Of a DNA stretch of 32,691 nucleotides, positions 15,611 to 24,758 are shown piece by piece (positions within the stretch are counted from its first letter, which is position 1; every line of letters begins with the position of its first letter). The position numbers were made by a program, and so were the translations under genes. The stretch comes from Prevotella sp. (GTDB lineage Bacteria > Bacteroidota > Bacteroidia > Bacteroidales > Bacteroidaceae). The notes under the pieces were generated by a model, which had not been told where the DNA came from, did no database searches, and saw nothing but the letters and a program-made list of their open reading frames with translations. The DNA lies in the NCBI GenBank assembly GCA_018053665.1, contig JAGPKZ010000016.1, positions 1 through 32,691 of the forward strand, read 5' to 3'.

Positions 15611-17290
15611 CTACACATATAGAATAGTAAGAGGAAGATGTTTGAGCTTTTCTTCTTGACTTTCTGAAATAGTTTCGATGTTTATAAATAAATTTTGTCG
15701 AGCTCTACTCATACCAACATAAAATACTCGATGTGTTGAATTACTATTCAATTGTGGTTTAAGGAGAGCTGATAAGTTCTCTAGTCGATCTAAAACTATT
15801 AAGACATTATCAAACTCCTCGCCTTTTGCTTTATGAATAGTTTTGTGTATGGATTTTTTATCTGAGACCTTGATACATAATGCCATTTCTTTGTAAGAAT
15901 GTTCCTGATAGAAATTCTTTATGGTACCATTTCGTAATGTTGAAAGATGGATTCCAATTGATCGAATAACATAAAGATAGAAATCGTAAAATGTCCCATT
16001 TAATAAATTTGGACGGTATTTTAGTAACATCTGAAGATAACCAATTGTTATTATCCTTTCATCATTAAGTAAGTCCAACTGATGCCATGCTTCACGCAAA
16101 TCATTATCATGTGCATATTCTGTTGCTTTCAGCAAATGCCTCATATATGTTGCTCTTGTAAAATTTGCGTCAAAATCACTGTCTATTAAATTTTCATTAG
16201 GCAAATCATCAGTAAATCCGAGTTTCATTGTATTTGCGATAATATTAGGGAAAGCTAAAGATTGTACGTTATCTGATTGACATATTTTCATAGCTTCTGT
16301 ATATGCATCTAATTTATTTCCAACGAGTAATAGAGGAATCTTTCCATCTTCGGCGTTAATTGGCTTTTGAGGAAAATCAGGTCTTAAATAATTCAAGAGA
16401 TTTATAATTTGCGGTGAGCTGCGTCTATTTCCATGGATTTCATATTCAGTGATACCTGGAATATAAAAATTATCAAACATTTCTACAGACGCTCCAATAA
16501 AGTCGTAAATAGTTTGAGCTTTATCCCCTACAACGCCTATTGTTACTCCTCTATTACCTAATTCTTTTATAAAATCGACAATAGGGGAAATAGAATCTTG
16601 AAATTCGTCAATAAAAAAGTATGGAAACTTTGCTACTATTATATTGAAAATATCAGGATGCTTATGGAGCAATTCCATTCCCAAAAATATTACATCATCA
16701 TATGAAATATATCCATTTTCCCATCTGATAGAATTGTATGTGTCATACACTTTTTGAGGAACTTTGTACTTAGTTTTTCTCCCACTTTTATCATATGCAA
16801 CTATAGGATACTTGGGCTTGAAGCCAACAAATATTCCATTCCGATACATCCAATGACTTTTTTGTATTCCATCTTGTATGCACTTTGTATCAATCCAGGA
16901 ACAATGACATTTGTCTGATACAATTTGGGCAAAGGCTTTAGTTAAGAAAGATTCTGTAGCGACCATGCGTATTGATTCCTCATTGATTCCCCAATTTTTA
17001 GCCTCGAAATGAATAAAAGGCTTCACGACATGGTTATAAAGAAAACTATGGATAGTACATATTTCGACACAATTTGAAGATGATGGTAATCGTTCATTCA
17101 GTGTGTCTACCCCAACATTAGTATATGAGATACAGGCAATTCTGCGCGTAATTCCTAATTTCTTACTACTGGAAATTACTCGCAGAACGTGCAATGATAG
17201 CCAGTGCGTTTTACCCGCACCGGGTCCTGCAGATATTTTGAATGAATTATCAACAGGTATGGGAGTATCCGATTCTATTGAAATAGCCAT
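15611..17290 (-). CDS. gajB: UvrD/Rep-like helicase, GajB of a Gabija system
   Basis: 559-residue superfamily 1 helicase-like protein. The motifs are Walker A GPGAGKT (22-28), DEFQD Walker B (228-232), GDKAQTIYDF motif III (near 255-264), HKAKGEEFD motif V and VGMSRARQ motif VI. It is shorter than full UvrD (about 720 residues), as GajB proteins are. Its start overlaps the end of the upstream OLD-family nuclease gene by 16 bp, so the two are translationally coupled. In Gabija, GajB binds the GajA complex and acts with it to stop phage replication. Identification rests on the gajA-gajB pairing; a helicase alone would not be diagnostic. Confidence 0.87.
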   Translation of the reverse strand: MAISIESDTPIPVDNSFKISAGPGAGKTHWLSLHVLRVISSSKKLGITRRIACISYTNVGVDTLNERLPSSSNCVEICTIHSFLYNHVVKPFIHFEAKNWGINEESIRMVATESFLTKAFAQIVSDKCHCSWIDTKCIQDGIQKSHWMYRNGIFVGFKPKYPIVAYDKSGRKTKYKVPQKVYDTYNSIRWENGYISYDDVIFLGMELLHKHPDIFNIIVAKFPYFFIDEFQDSISPIVDFIKELGNRGVTIGVVGDKAQTIYDFIGASVEMFDNFYIPGITEYEIHGNRRSSPQIINLLNYLRPDFPQKPINAEDGKIPLLLVGNKLDAYTEAMKICQSDNVQSLAFPNIIANTMKLGFTDDLPNENLIDSDFDANFTRATYMRHLLKATEYAHDNDLREAWHQLDLLNDERIITIGYLQMLLKYRPNLLNGTFYDFYLYVIRSIGIHLSTLRNGTIKNFYQEHSYKEMALCIKVSDKKSIHKTIHKAKGEEFDNVLIVLDRLENLSALLKPQLNSNSTHRVFYVGMSRARQNLFINIETISESQEEKLKHLPLTILYV

Positions 17291-19302
17291 TTAAGTGCAG
17301 AATCAATATATGTTGGAACGTTAAAATCAAATTTATTCTTATCTCCATTAGGAAGCATTAAATTATCTTCTAATATCAAATTTAATTCTAACGCATTACA
17401 ACCTTTGCTTATTGAGCTAAGATATCGAGAGGCAATTAATGCTTTTTCTTTTTCCTCTTCACTCCATTGACACGAAGTCAAAGACTGTTTAATTCTTTCG
17501 TTTTCTTGACTACTTCTCAACTTACCGAACATTTCTTGAAGATTGCTTGAACCCATTAAGAATTTCAACTCTTCTTTATTACTCACCGAGTCAGTTATCA
17601 ACCTATGACAATGTGGATTAGAAAGAATTAAATCATATTCAAGCGTTTTCCCATAAGTCTCACCTTGTCGAAAATAGTGGATATTTGGATGACTGGCATA
17701 TGTGACCATCTCTTGATCAGCATGGTGCCTATAAACTTTGTTCAGATCCATATTAAATTCAAACGGATAACAAGCTTCGGAATCACAAGTTGGATCTATA
17801 TCAGTGAGACAGGCAAGTTTTTTATTTATGCTATAGTCTTTATTACTATCAAACATCTTTAGGAAGTGATGAAAATACCTTCCTCCCATATTCACAACAA
17901 GGACATGTTCTTTTGTTAGATCATATCCTAAATATTTAGCAAATACTTTCATAAGGAGTTCTTCGGCTAGACCCTCGACAAAGATTAATTTATTCGCAAA
18001 AAACATATCAGAACGTGTTGCATCTAAGTATCTTTGTACAAAATTCTTAGAAATAGAATCTTCCTTTGAATTGGAAAAGATCATTCTAGGATATCCTGCT
18101 TGCACCATGCCATATTCTAGAGTATGTAAGCAAATAAGTTCGTCAACAGTAACAGCTGATACTATTTGGGAAGAATGTGTGGTTACTATTATTTGTTTTA
18201 CATTATGTTGGCTCCTGTTCTTTTCAAGAAATTTTAAAAACTGGTACTGCATCGCAGGGTGCAGGTGCGCCTCTGGTTCTTCAATCGCTAACAAAGAGAA
18301 TAATTTTGCCTGTCTATGCATAAAATTCCCATCAGCTGCCGCTTGCATTTTTGCAAGGAGTAGTGACATATAAATAAGATTATTATATCCTAACCCATTA
18401 TGAGTAGCAGGAATTTCAACGCCACTCTCATATCTTATAATTAGTTTTAATACTGCAAATAATTCAGATTCGGATAAATATCCACTAAAATCTGGTGCAG
18501 CATTATTAAAGGATGCACCTATATCTGTCGCGTAATTCAATAATAAGTTCTTACCAGTTTCTAATCTTTCAAACAAATTATTCATTAATGGTTCGGCTTT
18601 TTCTCTAAATTTTTGCGATGATTCTCTTAGGGCCTCTTTGATTTCCTCTTCATCTTTAGAAGAATCGGTTTTTAAGTCGTAATCAACAAAAAAGTTAAGG
18701 ACATCTTTAAGCAAGGGATTATATCCCATAAACATATCTCTTCCAACATCTCGAATTGCATCAAGGAACTGAAAGTCGCACTTTTCAAAGAGTTCGCTCA
18801 TATTATGCCTATCAGTATGTCCAGAACCTCCCCATCTGTAGACCTCATAGAAACGAGAAAAATTTCTTCTTATGGTTTGCCATATTTCAGTATGGCTTTC
18901 CATATTTGTCACCTCAGAAATATAATTCTCTTCTTGATCAGCAGAAAGTAAATACTGAAAATTCAATTGAGCTTCATACGGAGGCTCAACTTTATTCATG
19001 TAATTCCCAAGTAGCCCGGATTCTTCAGATGTGGCAAGTTCATCTTTAGATTGGGTAATCATAAGGGTGATTTTGGCATAGGGAGAATGTTGTTTCAGTG
19101 ATTCCAAGTTTATTTCGCAGAACAAGTCAAATATATCAATTTTTCTATGTCCTTCAACATTTAACGTTAGTGCAATAGCTTTAAGTAAATTACTCTTACC
19201 CGAGTTATTTGAGCCAATAATAATATTTACGCCATCGTGTAATGGAATCTTTGTGTCTTTGAAATTGCAATAACCTTTTAGTCTCACTTCTGAAATGTAC
19301 AT
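17275..19302 (-). CDS. gajA: OLD-family ATPase/TOPRIM endonuclease, GajA of a Gabija system
   Basis: 675-residue protein. An N-terminal ABC-type ATPase has Walker A GSNNSGKS (30-37), a degenerate signature GLGYNNL (303-309), Walker B LLAIEEPEAHLHP (337-349) and an H-loop TTHSSQ (374-379). The TOPRIM nuclease domain has the metal-binding glutamate in FVEG (E443) and TDIDP with D501 and D503. In Gabija, GajA is a nucleotide-inhibited DNA nicking enzyme released during phage infection. It is about 100 residues longer than the commonly studied GajA (about 578), mostly in the 60-240 insert. It lies 21 bp downstream of the broken fic gene, so it may have lost its original promoter. Confidence 0.87.
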   Translation of the reverse strand: MYISEVRLKGYCNFKDTKIPLHDGVNIIIGSNNSGKSNLLKAIALTLNVEGHRKIDIFDLFCEINLESLKQHSPYAKITLMITQSKDELATSEESGLLGNYMNKVEPPYEAQLNFQYLLSADQEENYISEVTNMESHTEIWQTIRRNFSRFYEVYRWGGSGHTDRHNMSELFEKCDFQFLDAIRDVGRDMFMGYNPLLKDVLNFFVDYDLKTDSSKDEEEIKEALRESSQKFREKAEPLMNNLFERLETGKNLLLNYATDIGASFNNAAPDFSGYLSESELFAVLKLIIRYESGVEIPATHNGLGYNNLIYMSLLLAKMQAAADGNFMHRQAKLFSLLAIEEPEAHLHPAMQYQFLKFLEKNRSQHNVKQIIVTTHSSQIVSAVTVDELICLHTLEYGMVQAGYPRMIFSNSKEDSISKNFVQRYLDATRSDMFFANKLIFVEGLAEELLMKVFAKYLGYDLTKEHVLVVNMGGRYFHHFLKMFDSNKDYSINKKLACLTDIDPTCDSEACYPFEFNMDLNKVYRHHADQEMVTYASHPNIHYFRQGETYGKTLEYDLILSNPHCHRLITDSVSNKEELKFLMGSSNLQEMFGKLRSSQENERIKQSLTSCQWSEEEKEKALIASRYLSSISKGCNALELNLILEDNLMLPNGDKNKFDFNVPTYIDSALKWLFQ

Positions 19303-19323
19303 GATAATGATATTGATTACAAA

Positions 19324-19720
19324 TTAGAATTTCAAAATATACTCATCTTCTTCCCTGAATGCATTACAATGTTCCATATAGCTGCGCATTGCCTCAAAGT
19401 TGTCACCCCTCAAATTGTAGCTGAAAAGTCGCACACGTTGAATGGCATTGATGAGATTTTCTGGGTTGTCTTTCCGTGTAAGTTGGCGTAATGCACCAAG
19501 GTAGTCAGTGCGGAATACCGTAGGAATTATTATTTTAGCCTGGCCGGCAGCTGTCATTTCTGCGTTCATCATGATTCGAGAAATTCGGCCGTTACCGTCA
19601 GCAAAAGGATGCACTTCACTGATTATGAACAGCATAAAAATGGCACGTGCAAAAGGATGACGTAAGGCACTATAACCTTTCTTGCCAATGACTTCGAGAC
19701 TCCGGCAAGCATCCTGTGTG
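19324..19720 (-). pseudogene. Fic-domain protein, 5' end removed
   Basis: About 130 C-terminal residues of a Fic protein remain. The active-site motif HPFADGNGRISR is complete, and the tail ends FREEDEYILKF. Upstream of about 19,720 the frame runs antisense to an IS4-type transposase, so the N-terminal half is gone. The surviving part lies 21 bp before gajA on the same strand and was probably the first gene of the defence operon. It differs from the intact Fic at 13.3-14.8 kb, so it is not a duplicate. Confidence 0.8.
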
Positions 19721-19722
19721 AG

Positions 19723-20118
19723 GTGTACCGCAGACGTTGGCAGATAGAGACGCTGTTCAAACGCCTGAAGCAGAACTTCCCATTGAAATACTTCCTTGGA
19801 GACAATCAAAACGCCATACAGATTCAGATTTGGGTAAGTATGATAGCCTGGTTGCTGATGCAGGTTATCAAAAAGCAGGTGAAGCGGAAGTGGAGCCTGT
19901 CCAACATGATGACTGCCGTGCATATTCTACTCAATTCCTACATGGGACTATACGATTTTCTCAACCTGCCAGAGGGGCGATGGATAAAAATCATTGAGGC
20001 GAGACAGAAAAAAGATGACGAAAATCATCAACCAAGCCTTTTCCCAGAGATGAGGGGGCCTAATTGTGAAAATCAAAAGAGCAAGACTTATTTACAGCAA
20101 GTTACAGACGGAAAATAG
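19723..20118 (+). pseudogene. IS4-family transposase, C-terminal remnant
   Basis: About 131 residues matching the end of an IS4-type DDE transposase. YRRRWQIETLFKRLKQ is the Y-(2)-R-(3)-E signature containing the last catalytic glutamate. The first two-thirds, with both catalytic aspartates, is absent, and the fragment begins at the fic break. It is an immobile relic that marks how fic was cut. The right end of the IS is probably within 20,119-20,160 but I could not define an inverted repeat. Confidence 0.8.
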
Positions 20119-20158
20119 GATTTTCCCAGTTTTATCGGACAGCAATAATATAAATCAG

Positions 20159-20510
20159 TTATATGGAATACAAATTTTTGATTAATTCATTTAGTTCTTC
20201 CTGAATACAGGTCAGTTTTTCTTCTGCAATTTCAATTGAAATAGTCGAAGAATATAGTTCTTTCTTGACGCAAACAGCATCATCAAAAATATGATGTAAC
20301 TGCGATAGTTTTGATGGAATAATAATAGGTAGTTGTCTTGCATCATTAATTCGAAAATGAGATGTATTGTTGATAAAATTATCTACATAGAAACTTGTAA
20401 AATCAGTATTAATTAAACAAACATAATACCAGTCTGGCAATTGCGTCCGTGTAAATAATGACATGCTAAGGACATCGAAAATTCCTCTCATTTTTATTCG
20501 AGCTTTCAAA
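20159..20510 (-). pseudogene. C-terminal fragment of an N6-adenine methylase/specificity-type restriction protein
   Basis: About 115 residues with features of the target-recognition end of Eco57I/PglX-type methylases or HsdS: LPDWYYVCLINTDF, then NNTSHFRINDARQLPIIIPS, then a coiled helix ending NELIKNLYSI. No methylase catalytic motif (NPPY) remains. Coding resemblance stops near 20,510, where a plus-strand gene begins that has also lost its head. It is therefore a fragment, not a gene. Which restriction type it came from is uncertain. Confidence 0.65.
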
Positions 20511-21169
20511 AATGTAGAATTGACATCGGTCCAACAAAAACCCTCCGTAAAGAAGGACTTCCTGTAAATGAAGACCTTGAAAGAAAGGCTAATGAAATAG
20601 AAGAAGAAATCATCAAAAAAGAGATTCTTCCCATATTGACTAAGAACATAGAGCCAGCTCTCCAGCCTGTGCAACGAGAGTTGGTATTGGTCGTTGACTA
20701 TATACCAGGCCAGCCAATCAGCGTGCATCTGAGCCGTAAGCGCAACTTTACAGCCGATATGCCCGACGCTAAAGAAATTGTTGTTGACCCAGAGGTTGCC
20801 CATGGTCAGCGCGATTCCAAAAGTATAGACGGTGAAGACAAAATACACCGTGGTCCTGCACGCGATATGGCAGTATTCTTTCCCGATGGTACAATAATTG
20901 CTGAAAAGACAGCAGTAGACACATTGATGGCAACGGTTAAGAAAATAGGTGTGGCACAAGTGCGTCAGGTCGTGGAGGAGTATAACTTGAAATTCTGCAA
21001 GGTGCCAGTAATCTCTAACCGACGTGATACCAAATATGGCAAATCGCAAAAAGACTTAGGTAATGGATGGTTACTAATCACCCATAGTAATAATCTGATG
21101 AAGAAAGCCTTAATCGAAAAGGTATCGCAGGTGCTAAACCTTGGTATAAAGGTAACATTAAACGAATAA
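20510..21169 (+). pseudogene. 5'-truncated conserved-looking protein next to rhuM
   Basis: The frame is open from about 20,500 and gives 200-plus residues with no convincing start; a TTG at 20636 is internal to an evident helix-rich region (KEGLPVNEDLERKA). The C-terminal part contains GPARDMAVFFPDGTII and VPVISNRRDTKYGKSQ, and ends GIKVTLNE. I do not recognise the family. It ends 5 bp before rhuM on the same strand, a position typical of accessory genes in type I restriction loci, so it likely belonged to that locus. Confidence 0.55.
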
Positions 21170-21174
21170 GAAAT

Positions 21175-21795
21175 ATGAGTAACGAATTACAATTTCTATT
21201 ATATAATATGCCAGATGACAATGGCAAGGTACAAGTAGTTGTCAAAGATGAAACGATATGGTGCACACAGAAGGCAATGTCGCAGCTTTTTGGAGTGGAT
21301 AGAACTGTAATTACCAAACATTTAAAGAACATCTTTGAATCGAATGAATTGGTTACAGATTCAGTATGTGCAAAATTTGCACATACTGCCGATAATGGCA
21401 AAGATTATCTTTACTCATGACGACCACACCAAAGAACACATGGGACTAACCACATGGAAGAATTCGCCCGACGGACGTATTTTAAAATCAGATAGCAAAA
21501 TTGCAAAGAACTATCTTTCTGAAGGTGAGATTCGTAAATTAGAACGTACCGTTACTGGTTACTTTGATTATATTGAAGATTTGATTGAGAATGAGAATTC
21601 TTTTGACATGAAACAATTTGCTAGTAGTGTAAATGAGTTTCTGTCTTTCCGTAAATATAAGATATTGCCAAACAAGGGATCACAAGGGCACAAGCCGATG
21701 CTAAAGCTGAGAGTGAATATGAAATATTCAATAAAACTCAGCAGATTAACTCCGATTTTGATAAAGACATCAAGGGTTTTTTGGATAAGAGATAG
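21175..21795 (+). pseudogene. rhuM: RhuM-family protein, internally deleted and frameshifted
   Basis: RhuM proteins (about 330 residues) accompany type I restriction-modification genes in many gut bacteria; their function is unclear. The N-terminus (MSNELQFLLYN, then WCTQKAMSQLFGVDRTVITKHL) is intact to DNGKDYLYS, where a stop at 21418-21420 follows. The C-terminal part resumes in another frame with HMGLTTWKNSPDGRILKSD and KNYLSEGEI. The centre, including the Fic/DOC-like middle, is missing. A second frameshift near 21,690 moves the true tail (ADAKAESEYEIF to FLDKR) into the third frame, ending at 21795. Two independent lesions mean it is dead. Confidence 0.85.
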
Positions 21796-21831
21796 ATGCG
21801 TCTATTGTAGACCAAACATACTAGAGTAACA

Positions 21832-21859
21832 AAGGGAGTGGCTTCAAAACCACTCCCTT
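21832..21859. terminator. Hairpin after the rhuM remnant
   Basis: AAGGGAGTGG (21832-21841) and CCACTCCCTT (21850-21859) form a perfect 10-bp stem with an 8-nt loop, followed by CTCTATTT. It is placed as the terminator of the former restriction operon. Confidence 0.75.
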
Positions 21860-22254
21860 CTCTATTTGCAGAATGCGTCTCCGGAGGTTTTTGGGTCGTG
21901 GTACACCCCCGCTACGCCGAAAATCAAGGAGTTACAGAGTTCTGTAGTTTTTTTTTTGCTCAGCGAGCACATGACGAACATGTAATGCTTCTGTTCAGTT
22001 TGTGATACTTTGTTTGTTTTTGTCCTTTGTTACAGTAGTATGATTTAGTAAGATCTAAGCGAAAATAAGACAAGGACTATTTTCATGCAACAGTAGAACT
22101 GGAGGTTTGTCATAAGTGAGACTCTGCGAAACGCCTGGGCGCCGAAGGATCGCAAGAAGAGATATGGAAAAGCAGCCCTACCATACACCGGCAGAGCTGC
22201 TAACTAACAGGATATCCAAATGAACAGGTCAAATGGACTTATCAAAAGCATGAG
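21860..22254. other. Gene-free stretch between the restriction remnants and the Sus operon
   Basis: No convincing gene. A short dyad TACAGAGTTCTGTA (21933-21946) followed by a T10 run (21948-21957) could be a weak plus-strand terminator. Near 22,120-22,200 a short frame with many basic residues has no start and no family. The 3' end of the SusC/SusD operon transcript probably falls here, but I see no strong minus-strand hairpin. Confidence 0.4.
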
Positions 22255-22965
22255 TTAGAGTTCAAAGTAGAACTTGGTGATGGTCAGACCATTGTTACTT
22301 ACGAACAAGAGGTCCTTGCCATCGCCACCCTTCTTACATTCGTTGGCCATCTCCTGAGTAAACTCGAATACGAACTTATCGCCTGCATGAACAGGGGTGT
22401 CAGATACGTATTCCTTTGCCCACCAACCGTTGGTTACACGAATTGTAGTACCGTCGCCATTGACTTCCTTAATATCGAGACACATCTTCTTGCCGACCAT
22501 CCAGTCGTAAGTGGCGTCGCTCAGAGTAGGAAGCTTACCCTCGGTGCTGCTGAAGCGGAGACTTGAGCCATCAAAGCCACCGCAAGACAGCTCGCCCTGC
22601 CATACAATAGTCTCGAGGACAGGAAGAGCGTGAGTCATCTGAGTAACAGTAATAGGATATTCCTTTGTTACGGTGTCACCCTTAGCATTCATCATAGAGA
22701 TATAAACGGTGTTGGCACCCATCTCACGCATGATGAGGTCAGCATAGTTGGCCTTGATGGTCTGCTTGCCATTAGAGATCTGAGCAGTACCGTGAGTGTG
22801 GACGGTCACCTTGACGAGGTTGTCGCCATTCTCCTGCTCCAATGTGGCATCAATCTGATCAGCAGTGAAATTCTCAGCGGTATTTTCAGTGAAATCCTCT
22901 ACAGGATCACAAGCAGTGAATGTGAGCGAGAATGCTACTGCAATTAAATATAATATCTTTTTCAT
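22255..22965 (-). CDS. Outer-membrane lipoprotein of the SusCD operon (SusE-position protein)
   Basis: 236-residue predicted surface lipoprotein. The signal peptide ends in a lipobox-like TACD, giving lipidated C19. A middle segment (about 45-110) looks like an Ig-like or PKD-like beta domain. The C-terminal 120 residues form a jelly-roll-like module with GWWAKEYVSDTP and TITKFYFEL, reminiscent of carbohydrate-binding domains in SusE/SusF-position glycan-binding proteins. It is the third gene of the operon, 20 bp after susD. Glycan binding is inferred from position and shape; the ligand is unknown. Confidence 0.75.
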   Translation of the reverse strand: MKKILYLIAVAFSLTFTACDPVEDFTENTAENFTADQIDATLEQENGDNLVKVTVHTHGTAQISNGKQTIKANYADLIMREMGANTVYISMMNAKGDTVTKEYPITVTQMTHALPVLETIVWQGELSCGGFDGSSLRFSSTEGKLPTLSDATYDWMVGKKMCLDIKEVNGDGTTIRVTNGWWAKEYVSDTPVHAGDKFVFEFTQEMANECKKGGDGKDLLFVSNNGLTITKFYFEL

Positions 22966-22985
22966 ATTCTTTCAATTTAAGTCGA

Positions 22986-24731
22986 TTAATAACCTGCGAA
23001 CTGATTAGCTGCATCGTCCTCCCAGCCAGCGTTCTGCTTGTATGTGCCACCAGACAGGTCGATCTGTGATTTTGGAATACGATAGAAGCCCTCAGTTGCA
23101 TTGTAACGAGCTGCATAGTTATTGTAGGTCATGTTCACCTTCTGGCCCTGGTTGTACATCACAGAACCGGTCTGCTTTGACAGTGCATCAGCTGCGATGC
23201 CCCAACGACGAAGGTCATCCCAACGGCTACCCTCGAAGGCAAGCTCCCAACGGCGCTCATTGCGTAGAGCCTGCTCAGAATAGGCTACTGCTGGCAGACC
23301 AACACGTGCACGTACGCGATTCAATGTTGTAGCATCCTTCTCCAACTCTGAGTACATCAAGAGCACGTCAGCAAAACGGAAGATGGTGAGAGGAGTACAG
23401 TTAGAAGCCTGGTAGTTACCGCTACCGGATGAGCCCATTGCGTCGATAGACCAAGAATAGTTGGTACCGCCTGAAGAACGAACAGATGTAATCTTCTTCT
23501 GATGATACATGGTCAGCTCAACAGCGTCAGAGAATGTACCTGGATCGAGCGCAGTCTTGCTCATGTCGATGATAGAAGCATCACGACGTGGGTCGTCTGG
23601 CTCAGCCTGCTTCCAGTCGTTGACGAGGTTTGTAGCTACAGTACCGCAACCCCAACCTATGCTGAATGGATAAACGGAAGTAGGAGTACCTACATGGTAG
23701 CGAGCATCGTCCTGGTTGTTACCATCAGCGCGGATACCGAAGAACAGACCGTACTGGTTGGTCAGGTGAAGTTGATTTGACCATGCAGACTGATACTGGA
23801 AGTTGATGGCAAGGAGAACTTCCTTGTTACCCTCCTGATAGCATGTACCAGCGTCGATCATATCCTTAACATAGTCGTAATCCTTAGCGGTGTACTGATT
23901 AGAATATGCCCAGAGTGAGCGATAGTCAGGGAGCAGGTCGTGACCAGAATTGTCGATACAATCCTTTAGAGCAGCTGATACATAGCTCTTGTCGATGGTG
24001 CTGCCGTCGGTCTTAGGCCAAGCAGACTCGCCATAGAAACCTGTATAGAAGAGGTACGCACGGCCGAGGAAAGCCTCAGCAGCCCAGCGTGTCACCTTAC
24101 CAAATGGAAGCTTCTGCCAGCCATCATACTTGTAAGAAGGCATGATAGAGGTAGCCTCGTAGATATCATCAGCAATGTGCTTGAAGATTTCCTTACCCTC
24201 AACCTGTGCAGGTGCGGTCTGAGCCTCTGCTACAGTCTCTGGTGCCTTCTGAATGAAAGGTACATTGTTGAACATCAGCACGAGGTTATAATAACTGTAC
24301 GCACGCATGAAGAGCAGCTCACCCTTAGTCTGGTTGCGAGTCAGCGAGTCAGCGATGTTGTCGATAACACCCAGTGCAGCGTTGGCACGTGCGATGGTCT
24401 CGTATGCATAGGTCCAGAGGTCCTGCATCTGGTTGGTCTGGGCGTACATGAGTTTGTCGAGAGCCTGCCACCAAGGGTCACCAAGGCCGGCACCACCAAA
24501 CATGTCGTCAGACATAATATTAGCTACAGAGAAGTATTGCTCCAAGTTGTTGCCCTGGAAAGGACCATAGAAGCATGAGTTGTATACGGCTGCAACCATC
24601 TTGTCAACATCCTCATTGGTAGATGGGAAGTTAGTACTGTTCTTACCTGTGTAGTCTTGTGAATCAAGGAAAGACTCGCAAGAGGTAAAGGTAAGCAATG
24701 CTGCAGCAGCAATTATAAATATCTTTTTCAT
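22986..24731 (-). CDS. SusD/RagB-family outer-membrane glycan-binding lipoprotein
   Basis: 581-residue SusD homologue. The lipobox TSCE gives lipidated C18. The N-terminal SusD-like region has the usual tetratricopeptide-like helices (ELLFMRAYSYYNLVLMF and WAAEAFLGRAYLFYTG). The C-terminal RagB/SusD signature LNRVRARVGLP followed by ERRWELAFEGSRWDDLRRWG is complete. It caps the SusC barrel 27 bp upstream and captures oligosaccharide for import. No frame damage is seen. Which glycan it binds cannot be told because no glycoside hydrolase lies beside it. Confidence 0.95.
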   Translation of the reverse strand: MKKIFIIAAAALLTFTSCESFLDSQDYTGKNSTNFPSTNEDVDKMVAAVYNSCFYGPFQGNNLEQYFSVANIMSDDMFGGAGLGDPWWQALDKLMYAQTNQMQDLWTYAYETIARANAALGVIDNIADSLTRNQTKGELLFMRAYSYYNLVLMFNNVPFIQKAPETVAEAQTAPAQVEGKEIFKHIADDIYEATSIMPSYKYDGWQKLPFGKVTRWAAEAFLGRAYLFYTGFYGESAWPKTDGSTIDKSYVSAALKDCIDNSGHDLLPDYRSLWAYSNQYTAKDYDYVKDMIDAGTCYQEGNKEVLLAINFQYQSAWSNQLHLTNQYGLFFGIRADGNNQDDARYHVGTPTSVYPFSIGWGCGTVATNLVNDWKQAEPDDPRRDASIIDMSKTALDPGTFSDAVELTMYHQKKITSVRSSGGTNYSWSIDAMGSSGSGNYQASNCTPLTIFRFADVLLMYSELEKDATTLNRVRARVGLPAVAYSEQALRNERRWELAFEGSRWDDLRRWGIAADALSKQTGSVMYNQGQKVNMTYNNYAARYNATEGFYRIPKSQIDLSGGTYKQNAGWEDDAANQFAGY

Positions 24732-24758
24732 AATTTCTTTATTTTGCTAGATGTGATA

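Noticed and set aside
19721-19923. N-terminal extension of the Fic fragment
   Set aside because: This stretch is antisense to the IS4-type YRRRWQIE segment; the resemblance to Fic ends near 19,720.
20511-21049. N-terminal half of the long minus-strand frame starting at 21049
   Set aside because: It is antisense to the better-supported plus-strand gene preceding rhuM. Only the part below about 20,510 resembles a restriction protein.
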